DNA from: Syngnathus acus
Taxonomy: Eukaryota; Chordata; Actinopteri; Syngnathiformes; Syngnathidae
Assembly: GCF_901709675.1 (NCBI RefSeq)
Contig: NC_051092.1
Coordinates: forward strand, 10,434,491-10,498,490
Direction: 5' to 3'
DNA: 64,000 nt
Position numbers and translations under genes: made by a program. Positions 1 to 12,300 of the stretch are shown here, one piece after another. Each line of letters begins with the position of its first letter. Positions within the stretch are counted from its first letter, which is position 1. Under the pieces are notes generated by a model. It ran no database searches and was not told the origin of the DNA. It worked only from the letters and a program-made list of their open reading frames with translations.

Positions 1-298
1 AATATGAATCAGAATGCCGTGTTTAGCCCAGCAAAGGAACATAGAACGAATCATTTTCTGAAATTTTCTGGGCTTGACTGGCCCTTTAAAACCAGCTAAA
101 TTGCAGCACATTTAGAAAGAAAAAAAATGACGTTTGCGGCGCAGCCCAAGAGATATTTATCGTAAGTGTTCTGTCACCAGCAGCAGAGATGCATCTGTCA
201 GATTGCTCTCTTGAAAGGCTCTCGATCAAGCTCAAACATCAACTATCTTATATGTGTCGTTTGTGATTTAATACCAAGTTTCCCTTCGACTTTCCTAG

Positions 299-3114
<2,816 letters not shown>

Positions 3115-4558
3115 ACTCCCGCCGGGAGTTTGTCTGCAATTTGTGCGACTGAGGTCACAAACACTTCCTCTCTTTGCTGGGCCAAAAAGGACAACGCAAG
3201 TGCTGGATAAACTGCCTTTTCCTCCCAATGCTTTCTTGTTTTGGATGACTTCCAGAGCTGTGCTGGATCACTAATTGAACACTAGGACTGAGATGCTTTC
3301 TGTGTCAGTGTTTCCTTGAGCCTGTGGACTTGTACTGCACCATCTACTCAGTCTTAACTGTACACTATCAATGTCTATTTCTAAAGGAACAATTACAATT
3401 GTTTTTTTTTTTCTGCTCCTCAGCTTGTTTTTATAACATAGGAAAAAGAAAACACGGTGAGATAGAAATTGTCAGTACATTATTCTCCCTCCTGAACCCA
3501 GTGAATAAGATGATTGCATCATTCATACTCACATTGACTCTTTGAGGTAAAGCCATGGAATAAGAAATGGGTCGTTATGCTCGACAGGTCATTTTGCAGG
3601 GCTGCTATGCCATCACCTCACACACAATGACCAGCTTGGTATGGACTGCACGTTTTTTTTTTTTTTTACACCAGTCAATTAATGAGCGAAGTCAACTATA
3701 ATTGCTCATATATAGCCAACCTGGATCATTTAGATTTTAATCACAAAATAAACTGCAACAAGTACACTATTTCTATCTAGAATAAAAATGATGTTGCAAT
3801 ATCCCTGAAATTTGTGATGAGCTCCAATGACCTTAATGAGGACACGCAGTAAGAAAATTAATTTGGCCTCTTCAATTACACTTCCTCCACATTGAACTTT
3901 GTGCAGCCACAGCCTGAGAAAAGGACCCTTCATGTTAAGCTAACCATGGCAAATAAATACATACCCCTTGAGCATGCTGTCTGAGCAAAAGCGCAATGAA
4001 TATCATATTTCACTTCTTTCTGTTTGTTGATCAAAATAGGAAACGTGTGTTACGCTGCAGTGCAACAAGAGCTGATAGCCACAGCCAGTCGCGTGCAGGA
4101 CTGAATCTTTCAACTAATGACTGTAGTCTGCATGGAGCAGCTTCTTTTTAGACGCAAATGCACAATCAAGCTGTTGCAAGAATTGTAGATGTTCTTTTTA
4201 TTAAATTAAAGTAATTGTATTATTTAAGTAATTTATAGATGATGAGGAGGAGCTGTCAGAAAGTAGCACAAACCTTTCTCCAGAAGGGAAAGAAATCCAC
4301 ATTTTACAAGGTGTTCTGCAGTGAGACAACATGCAGTGGTTGTATGGACTGACAGAGGGGATGGATGTGCCTATTTTTTTTTCTAATCCTCGTGTTAATA
4401 TCTCGATGAAATAAGAGCACAACACAGGTTCTGAATGTACAGCCAACATTTGTTTGTATGCGTGCATCTTCTCACCCCAAAATGTTTCAGAATTGTACAA
4501 CTACATTAAATATTTGTGGATCCAGCTCATTTGTGGTGTGATTTCAAGTTCTTATGTC
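3115..4558 (+). other. fgd4 3' UTR and downstream intergenic DNA
   Basis: No gene is seen here. The 3' UTR of fgd4 probably ends near the AATAAA-type hexamers at about 3746 and 3780. The short ORFs here are AT-rich and show no conserved domain or codon pattern. Confidence 0.4.
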
Positions 4559-5099
4559 GACTAGTGCAGTGTTTCCCAACATTTTTTCATTCACGGCACA
4601 CCTTTTCATTGGAAAAAATCTCGAGGCACACCGCCAACAAAAATCGGTTAAGTGTTACTCCAGCTTCTATCTTAAAATCAGTTATATTACAACAAATGAC
4701 GTAAAGTTCTATTCCTGTATATGTATGGAGAGTCGAATAATTGAATAAAAATAAATACTAAATATTCTTTAAATTGTATTTCTTTTGTAAATGAAAGTGA
4801 CAGTTTTTGAAAAAAGGTTTTAGACAGTGTAAGGAATAAACTATTGAAAGTGATTGTGATCAAAATCCAAAAGAATCAATATGGCTTTGTTTACTGTTTT
4901 AGACTAGCTCTATAAAATATTGCGACATTAAGAACAAAGTCACTTTTAAAGACGCTCTGCTGTTCTGACAGCGTCTGAGTGGCTATCACAGTCGAGGTGT
5001 CTGAATAAAAGGTTGGTAAAAAAAAAAAACGTTAATTTAAAAAACGTTATGCCGACATTTGTTATTTTGGGGGACACCAACTCCTATAACAACGTAAAC

Positions 5100-5167
5100 A
5101 TTGTCATATAAAGCAGTTAACCAAATGTCTGATTATTATGTTTTGATTGGCGAATATAAATACAAGG
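5100..5167 (+). repeat. Left copy of a direct repeat inside the hAT element
   Basis: The stretch ATTGTCATATAAAGCAGTTA and the bases after it recur in the same orientation at 7717-7787, including CCAAATGTCTG and GGCGAATA. The pair brackets the telomere-like and palindromic arrays. This suggests the block between them was inserted or amplified in an older, shorter element. Confidence 0.8.
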
Positions 5168-5173
5168 GTTAGG

Positions 5174-5348
5174 GTTTTTTCAGTTCATATGACTTCAACC
5201 AGTAGGTGTCGGTAATGCGCATTAAAGCTGGTGCCACCACGCCGTAAATCAAAACGAAGAAGAAAATGACGTAACTTCCCGTTCACGAACGAGTCGTGAA
5301 TTGCATTTCCCGTTCACCACCTGAACGGATCTGTGAGTGAACGAGTCA
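5174..5348 (+). repeat. Left arm of a 175 bp inverted repeat inside the hAT element
   Basis: This arm matches the reverse complement of 8284-8458 over its full length with few changes. Shared stretches include the CAGTAGGTG-type segment, AATGCGCATTA, GACGTAACTTCCCGTTCACG and GATCTGTGAGTGAACGAGTCA. The two arms enclose 2.9 kb and could form a large stem. Confidence 0.85.
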
Positions 5349-5472
5349 TTTTAAATTGTACTTTGCGTTCGTGTACACAATGTGTTGTGATGACATCTGC
5401 TGTGGAGTCTTCACTGATCTATTCGCTTGTGAGCTGCTCCATAAAACCATACATGTTCCATGCAGTGCGAGC

Positions 5473-5546
5473 TTGGCTTCCATAGGGTAGTGGTTAGTGC
5501 ACTGGGCTCTCACCCAATCGACCTGGGTTCGAATCTCTATGACACC
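5473..5546 (+). other. tRNA-Glu(CTC)-like sequence, probable pseudogene or SINE head
   Basis: The stretch has an A-box-like TAGTGGTTAGTGCACTGGG, an anticodon arm CTGGG-CTCTCAC-CCAA (anticodon CTC) and a B box GGTTCGAATC. The acceptor arms TCCATAG and CTATGAC pair only in part. It sits inside the hAT element. It looks like a decayed tRNA gene or the head of a tRNA-derived SINE rather than a working tRNA gene. Confidence 0.55.
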
Positions 5547-5625
5547 CAAAATATTTTATCATAGAAAATTTGCAACACAGTTGCGCGTGTGCTGGCCCAT
5601 ATAACCATACACTTCCTTAGAGATC

Positions 5626-6222
5626 GGGTTAGTCCGAGGGTTAGGTTTAAAGTTAGGGTTAGAGCTAGGGTTGGGGTTAGGGTTAATGCTAGGGTTAGAG
5701 CTAGGGTTGGGGTTAGGGTTAGAGCTAGGGTTAATGCTAGGGTTAGAGCTAGGGTAATCCTACCTCTAACCCTAGCACTAACCCTAGCCCTAGCTCTTAG
5801 TCCGAGGGTTAGGTTTAAAGTTAGGGTTAGAGCAAGGGTTAGAGCTAGGGTTAGGGTTAGAGCTAGGGTTAATGCTAGGGTTAGAGCTAGGGTTAACCCT
5901 AATCCTACCTCTAACCCTAGCACTAACCCTAGCCCTAGCTCTTAGTCCGAGGGTTAGGTTTAAAGTTAGGGTTAGAGCTAGGGTTAGAGCAAGGGTTAGA
6001 GCGAGGGTTGGGGTTAGGGTTAGAGCTAGGGTTAGGGTTAGGGTTAGGGTTAGGTTAGAGCTAGCACTAACCCTAGCTCTAACCTAACCCTTACCCTAGC
6101 TCTAACCCTAACCCTAGCCCCTAACCCTAGCTCTAACCCTAGCTCTAACCCTAACCCTAGCTCTAACCCTAACTCTAGCTCTAACCCTAGCTCTAGCCCT
6201 AGCTCTAACCCTAACCCTAATA
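5626..6222 (+). repeat. Telomere-like GGGTTAGAGCTA minisatellite with switching strand
   Basis: The array is built from GGGTTA and GGGTTAGAGCTA units. The G-rich strand flips: G-rich on + at 5626-5755, C-rich at 5761-5796, G-rich at 5799-5893, C-rich at 5894-5940, G-rich at 5944-6066 and C-rich at 6067-6220. A higher-order unit starts with AGTCCGAGGGTTAGGTTTAA at 5631, 5799 and 5944. Long ORFs across it are artefacts of the repeat. It is not a chromosome end, since unique genes lie on both sides. Confidence 0.9.
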
Positions 6223-6225
6223 ACA

Positions 6226-7490
6226 GGCCACTTTATTAGGGAAATATCATGGTCAAAGGTCACAGGTGTCAAGCTCTAGTCCTCGGGGCCGCGTTCCAAC
6301 ATGTTTTCCAAGTGACCCTCGTTAAGCGCACCTGCGTGAAAAGTTTTTGGTCACTTTCACGTTCCGCAGGAGCTAAAACTTTTCACGCAGGTGCACTTAA
6401 CGAGGGAATCACACGGACACTCCATTAGGTACACCGCCATTTTCAAGTGTACCTAATAGGCCACTTTATTAGGGAAATATCATGGTCAAAGGTCACAGGT
6501 GTCAAGCTCTAGTCTAAAATGGCGGTGTACCTAATGGAGTGTCCGTGTGATTCCTCGTTAAGCGCACCTGCGTGAAAAGTTTTAGCTCCTTTCACGTTCC
6601 GCAGGAGCTAAAACTTTTCACGCAGGTGCGCTTAACGAGGGAATCACACGGACACTCCATTAGGTACACCGCCATTTTCAAGTGTACCTAATAACAGGCC
6701 ACTTTATTAGGGAAATATCATGGTCAAAGGTCACAGGTGTCAAGCTCTAGTCTAAAATGGCGGTGTACCTAATGGAGTGTCCGTGTGATTCCCTCGTTAA
6801 GCGCACCTGCGTGAAGAGTTTTTGGTCACTTTCACGTTCCGCAGGAGCTAAAACTTTTCACGCAGGTGCACTTAACGAGGGAATCACACGGACACTCCAT
6901 TAGGTACACCGCCATTTTCAAGTGTACCTAATAACAGGCCACTTTATTAGGGAAATATCATGGTCAAAGTTCACAGGTGTCAAGCTCTAGTCCTCGGGGC
7001 CGCGTTCCAACATGTTTTCCAAGTGACCCTCGTTAAGCGCACCTGCGTGAAAAGTTTTAGCTCCTTTCACGTTCCGCAGGAGCTAAAACTTTTCACGCAG
7101 GTGCACTTAACGAGGGAATCACACGGACACTCCATTAGGTACACCGCCATTTTCAAGTGTACCTAATAACAGGCCACTTTATTAGGGAAATATCATGGTC
7201 AAAGTTCACAGGTGTCAAGCTCTAGTCCTCGGGGCCGCGTTCCAACATGTTTTCCAAGTGACCCTCGTTAAGCGCACCTGCGTGAAAAGTTTTAGCTCCT
7301 TTCACGTTCCGCAGGAGCTAAAACTTTTCACGCAGGTGCACTTAACGAGGGAATCACACGGACACTCCATTAGGTACACCGCCATTTTCAAGTGTGCCTA
7401 ATAACAGGCCACTTTATTAGGGAAATATCATGGTCAAAGGTCACAGGTGTCAAGCTGTAGTCCTCAGGGCCGCATTCCAACATGTTTTCC
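6226..7490 (+). repeat. Tandem array of six palindromic 233-240 bp units
   Basis: Each unit begins GGCCACTTTATTAGGGAAAT. Starts are at 6226, 6459, 6697, 6937, 7172 and 7407, giving spacings of 233, 238, 240, 235 and 235; the last unit is cut short. Each full unit carries a hairpin around CACCTGCGTGAAAAGTTTT and its reverse complement. Two flavours exist. Units at 6459 and 6697 have a long palindrome beginning AAAATGGCGGTGTACC. Units at 6226, 6937 and 7172 replace its outer left arm with CCTCGGGGCCGCGTTCCAAC. The identical small ORFs at 6960 and 7195 only reflect this repeat. Confidence 0.9.
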
Positions 7491-7534
7491 AAGCCCTGAT
7501 GGAATGCACATCACTAGTACAAAGCAGTGCAAAC

Positions 7535-7620
7535 GACCATGGTCGTCCAGGTTGAAATAGCCAACTGGATAATGACACGGGCTCTTGCTCGGTAAGAACT
7601 TGGTTCGATCCCAGGTGTGA
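7535..7620 (+). other. tRNA-like sequence (tRNA-Arg-like boxes), relic
   Basis: There is an A-box-like AGCCAACTGGATAATGACAC and a B box GGTTCGATCC about 35 bases later. The acceptor and anticodon stems do not fold well. It is probably the remains of a tRNA-derived SINE inside the hAT element. Confidence 0.35.
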
Positions 7621-7716
7621 GAATATATATTATTGTGCAATTAACCCTTTATTTATTCTTTTTTTTTACCTCGTGTAGTGTACCTATTGAAGTGTTCATG
7701 AGGTGTACCTACACAT

Positions 7717-7787
7717 ATTGTCATATAAAGCAGTTAACCAAATGTCTGCTTTTTATGTTTTAATGGGCGAATAAAAAAAAACAAGGA
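7717..7787 (+). repeat. Right copy of the direct repeat
   Basis: Same orientation as 5100-5167, with small differences and a longer A run before CAAGG. Confidence 0.8.
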
Positions 7788-8283
7788 ATAAAACACCACA
7801 CAAGTTTTAACATAAATGTTTATTTGAAAATAATAATATTAAAAGTAAATTTCAAACCAGCAATCCAATGTGAAATTGTAGTAGATATATTGGAAAACAA
7901 TATTTAGGCATATATATGCATACACGGTATTTAAAAACTACTACAGGTGTTATAAAATCAAGATTACCCAAAGAGAAGCATAATCTCCCCGTTGTTGCAT
8001 GACGGCGCATCCCTTCATGCAATAAAGTTAGCTGTTAGCTTGGAGAAAACGTGCATAAAAGAAGTGGTGTTTCAGTGAGTGGTTCTTTCTTTCCTTGGCA
8101 AATCGTAAATCTACATTCTGGCTTACATAGTTCACGCCAGGAGACGCAACACATTCACTGACTGATCCGTTGATGCACGGGAAGGCAGTTCACCCATTGA
8201 TCGTTCGCGAACGGGAAAGTCAGGATTCGTTCCCTCACTGATCCGTTCTCGCGATGAACTGGAAATGCAAATCACTCACTCAC

Positions 8284-8458
8284 TGACTCGTTCACTCACA
8301 GATCCGTTCAGTTGGTGAACGGGAAATGCAATTCACGACTCGTTCGTGAACGGGAAGTTACGTCATTTTCTTCTTCGCTTTGATTTCCGGCGTGGTGGCA
8401 CCAGCTTCAATGCGCATTACCGGCACCTACTGGTTGAAGTCATACGAACTGAAAAAAG
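8284..8458 (-). repeat. Right arm of the 175 bp inverted repeat
   Basis: Reverse complement partner of 5174-5348. Just before it (about 8150-8283) are short degenerate repeats built on GTTCACTCACTGA and GAACGGGAA, apparently partial copies of the same segment. Confidence 0.85.
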
Positions 8459-8754
8459 TTCGTTCACTGAAAACAAAATCGTTCTTTTGAACGAATCGTT
8501 CACTCATGAGCCAACACTAACAGCAACACACACATAAAGTGAGTATGTGCCGATGCCACAACATGAAATCTCAAGATTCTCCGATTTGCCACGCATGCAC
8601 GATTAGCAAGTGGCTGACCAGGCCTTGCGCTAACTGATCTGTGGTTTGGCGATCCTGTTTACAATGCGCTCGGTATTTAATGTTGGACAATTTCCCACGG
8701 CACAGCTGAACATCTCTCACGGCACACCAGTGGTTGGGAAACACTGGACTAGTG

Positions 8755-9374
8755 TATTGTCATACAGAATACAAATTATCACAATGAAGAAGTATGATTA
8801 AGTATGATGCCAGAATATAGATTTTACCAAATGAAACTCAAGTTTCCAAACGTTCTCTCAAAATACTTTGGATTCACATGAAATTAAAAATCGGCTATGT
8901 TTGAAAAATAATTGCACGTATATAAGTATTTTTTACATAACCAAAATATTATATCATCCATAAAATATTGATTATTGTAAAACTACTGGAAAGTATGGGG
9001 ATATTTACCATGTACATCTTTTCCCCTCAAAGTATATCACTCAAATTGTTTTTTTTTCTCAAAATAGGATTTGAAAAATTAATCTTTTTCCCCCAACGTG
9101 GAATATTTTCTACGCTTTTTTTTCACATATCACTTTATTGTTGAAAAATATCAGTCAAATGGAATCATTAAGTTGTGTAGAAAATGTATCTGCACACACA
9201 AGAAAGACAAATCAAACCAACACTATTTTTAAACTATTTGTGTACGAGTTAATTTCCTGTCTATTAAAGAACAGTCCTTGCAGTGTAAGCCGACATAATC
9301 ATAGAAAGATATTCTGCTGTTGCTGTGATTTTGGCTTGGTGTAATGTACTAAAATTGTCCAGAATTATGAATTC
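8755..9374 (-). other. Intergenic DNA and probable nup205 3' UTR
   Basis: AT-rich DNA with no recognisable gene. On the minus strand an AATAAA hexamer near 9133 could end the nup205 transcript about 240 bases after its stop codon. Confidence 0.4.
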
Positions 9375-12300
9375 TCAGCTTTTGGGCTGCCTCAAGAGGC
9401 CTCGGATCCTGCGTACAAGAGCCTGAATGAAGGTGTGACGTGAGCGCACTTGACTGTACAAGCCTTCTATCTCCAGAAGTTTTCTCTGGAGAGCCTCTCC
9501 AAAACCAGCAGCCATGTCACTCTTAAGCTGCAAACCACAGGAAAAAAAAAAAAAGGGGTTTAAGTGCTGGAGCAGTATTACGTGCTTACTTAAGTTTAAT
9601 TTCTTACCAAGTCCAGATCTTGCTGAGAAACCCGCGAGATGGCTCCACGTCCGCTGCTTGCTTGCAGGCTGCTAAACGAGCCTGGAGGCCCAAAATAATG
9701 GGGGTTCAGGGGGAATGCATATTGGAGTTTTATTGGTATATTTCGAAGATTTTTGTTTAAAGAAAAAAACGTTTTCTCCATTGCATTTCAATGGCCGTCA
9801 ATCACAAGCAGACTTTGGCTATTCACAGGCAGGCCATGTCTCCATCAAATTCGAATGTTTGTTTGGCTTTATCAGCTATTGCAACCAATCCACCAACTGC
9901 ACAAATGTCAAACTTCAAATAGGTCACAGACTCGGTTTGATGAAAGAGTAGGGAAAATGGAATAGGAAAGTAGGGCAAATTTGAGGTCCAATTTCATTCA
10001 TTCATTCCTCTGTTACTGCAAGCAGTGTTGCCTCATCGCCAAAAACACAAGTTGTGATTTGTGGACATTGCGCTCGAAATGTCATTACGAGGTATTTAAA
10101 GAAGACAATTTGAGTACTCGACTAGTCTTTACAATCCTTACCGTTGCCAAGGCGAGATTGATACAAAGTGGTTCCAGGCAGTAGAGAATTCTTTGGGTCT
10201 GTGGGGGTGCAGTGTAACAGGTAATACTCGAGGTGGCGCCACAACACAAATAGACATGTCTCGATGATGTCTACGAAGGGGGGGTTAAGGTTTGTCGACA
10301 GTACACCATTAGGTGCTGCTGCTAAATTAGATTTAGTCCTCCACATTAGAAAATCAGATGCAAGCTGGAGGATCAGCTGAGATTGTGATATTCTACATGT
10401 TTTGTGTTCTCTCTAATATGAGCTCGTGAAATAGGAGGTCTGCATGAAGGATACAGGAGCAGAGGGCCAGGAGCTTGGCCCTATTGTTGATGAGTTGCAC
10501 CAGCCTTTTGTTGGCCAGCAGACTTCTTTGCACCGATGAGATTTTCTCCACCCCTCCTGAACCGGACATCAGGCCTTGGCACAACTACAAACGACATGAC
10601 ACGTCTGCTTAGATGATGCACATTGAAGTCAGACTAGCGTTAGGGTTCCGCCGGGCCATGTCCGCCATTACCTCCTTGAGCTCCTCGGGGGGCAGCTGAT
10701 CCAAACTCTGCAGCTTGCCCAGACTCTGCCTGTGACTCTGGTGAAAGTGGAAGAAGTCGGCAGCACCGTTCTTCAGCATGAAGAGCACCAGGCCCAGGCT
10801 GGGGGCTCGTGAGTACGCCACGTTGGGCTGGCTGGACGTCAGATCTACGCACATGACTCATGTTTCACCAGTAACATTTTAAAGATCATAATTTCTCAAT
10901 AATAACAGCATGCGGTGGAATATTATACGCAACTACGCATGATGAAACTTGTCCTTCAATTCAAATCAGATTTTTCTTGGTAATCGGTAACCGCACGCCC
11001 CACCCACCCGCCCATTTATTCCACAACTACACCCATAATAATTACAAATGCCAAAAATCGGCCCAAGGCCATTGCATTGTATTCAGCTTTCAAAGTTCCT
11101 CTGCATAATGACTGACGAGGACAAGCAGCATGTTCACATTAATTCATTCATGGATTCCTAATGAGGGTCTGACCTGCGCGTCCTCCGTCCCTGCCAGCCG
11201 GCTCGCTGCCAAATGGGCTAAACAGGCAGATAGTGAACTGGGCCTGAGCCGAGCTTTGCAGCAGCAGAATTTGGCAGTACTCCATGATGTTAGCGCACAC
11301 CTGAGGTCAGAGCCCAGAACACGTCAATGACATAACAGTGATGTGCATAACTTTTCCAAATTCCAGTATACAGCAGCCATAATTGTTTAAGTGAATTAAA
11401 AAAAAAAAGAAAAAAAAAAGGAGATTAATTTAGAAACTATAGACATCACACACACACTGCTGACATTCCTTTATCTGTAGGATTAAGTTAAAAGGGTAAT
11501 GGAAAAGGTGGAATCAAAAATCCACTTTACTATACCTATAAATCTTGCATGTTGTACTTGAACCTGGTTAACTATAAAATATTACTATGATCCAATCAAC
11601 TTTCGGTTAAGCAAGCATGGCACATCCTACCTGTTGCATGGCCACCTCCATCTCCTCTTTTCTGTCTGCTGAGTCTCCAGCTGCAGTCACCTCCGCTTGC
11701 TTCAGTAACCTCTCTCGCTCACTGCCTGCCAGGCGGCTGAGCAGCAACAGGCATAATCGCTTGGGGGGGAAAAAAATACAGCACAACGTTTTCACAAAAA
11801 AAGCTAAATTTATGCTTTGAGCTTTTGACACAATAGTCAAGCTAACCTGGAATCTATTGATGTGACCTTGAAACTCCATTAGAGCACCACCATTGAGCTC
11901 GCCGGCCATCTCGGGGCCCCCTGAGAAATAACGTCCAAATGTCATCTATTTTATGTTAATTTGTTAATGATTTGCTGTATGCTGTTGATACCTGGTAGAG
12001 CCGTCTTACTGATGATACCAGTAAGCAAAGAGAGCTCCTGCAACGCTCCTAAGCTGAGCTCTGGACAGCGCAACAGTGACTGGATGGTGTCTGCGTGGAC
12101 TATCAGCCACTGGAGAATCTACAAACAACACAAATACATATTACGCAAAGACATAAACACAGGCAGCCTCCAAAACAGTAACATACACAAAACAACTAAC
12201 CTCGCGCAACACGAAAACTATGCAAGCTAACTGAAATTATGAGTTTTGTCAGTATTCTCACCTGTGCTGCCCCCTGCTGGTGATTCATAGTGGTGGAGGT

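Larger units (their letters stand above)
4567..8746. mobile_element. Composite non-autonomous hAT-type DNA transposon, 4.18 kb
   Basis: The ends are inverted copies of CAGTGTTTCCCAAC (4567-4580 and 8733-8746). They are flanked by a perfect 8 bp duplication GACTAGTG (4559-4566 and 8747-8754). A terminal CAG, an 8 bp duplication and a CTAG core are the hAT signature. Near the ends are GGCACACC motifs usual in this fish hAT group. No transposase frame is seen, so the element is non-autonomous. The interior is composite: a 68-71 bp direct repeat (5100-5167 and 7717-7787), a 175 bp inverted repeat (5174-5348 and 8284-8458), two tRNA-like stretches, a telomere-like array and an array of palindromic units. 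It lies between the convergent fgd4 and nup205 genes. Confidence 0.85.

Noticed and set aside
5537-6087. Long ORFs on both strands over the GGGTTA array
   Set aside because: They code simple Arg/Val or Leu/Thr repeats forced by the satellite; no start context or domain.
5626-6222. Telomere repeat marking a chromosome end
   Set aside because: Units are degenerate and flip strand, and conserved genes continue on both sides.
6960-7401. Two identical 68-codon ORFs as a duplicated small gene
   Set aside because: They are neighbouring copies of the satellite unit, and the reading frame is chance.
6226-7490. CRISPR-like regularly spaced repeats
   Set aside because: Units are 235-240 bp, with no unique spacers, in a vertebrate genome.
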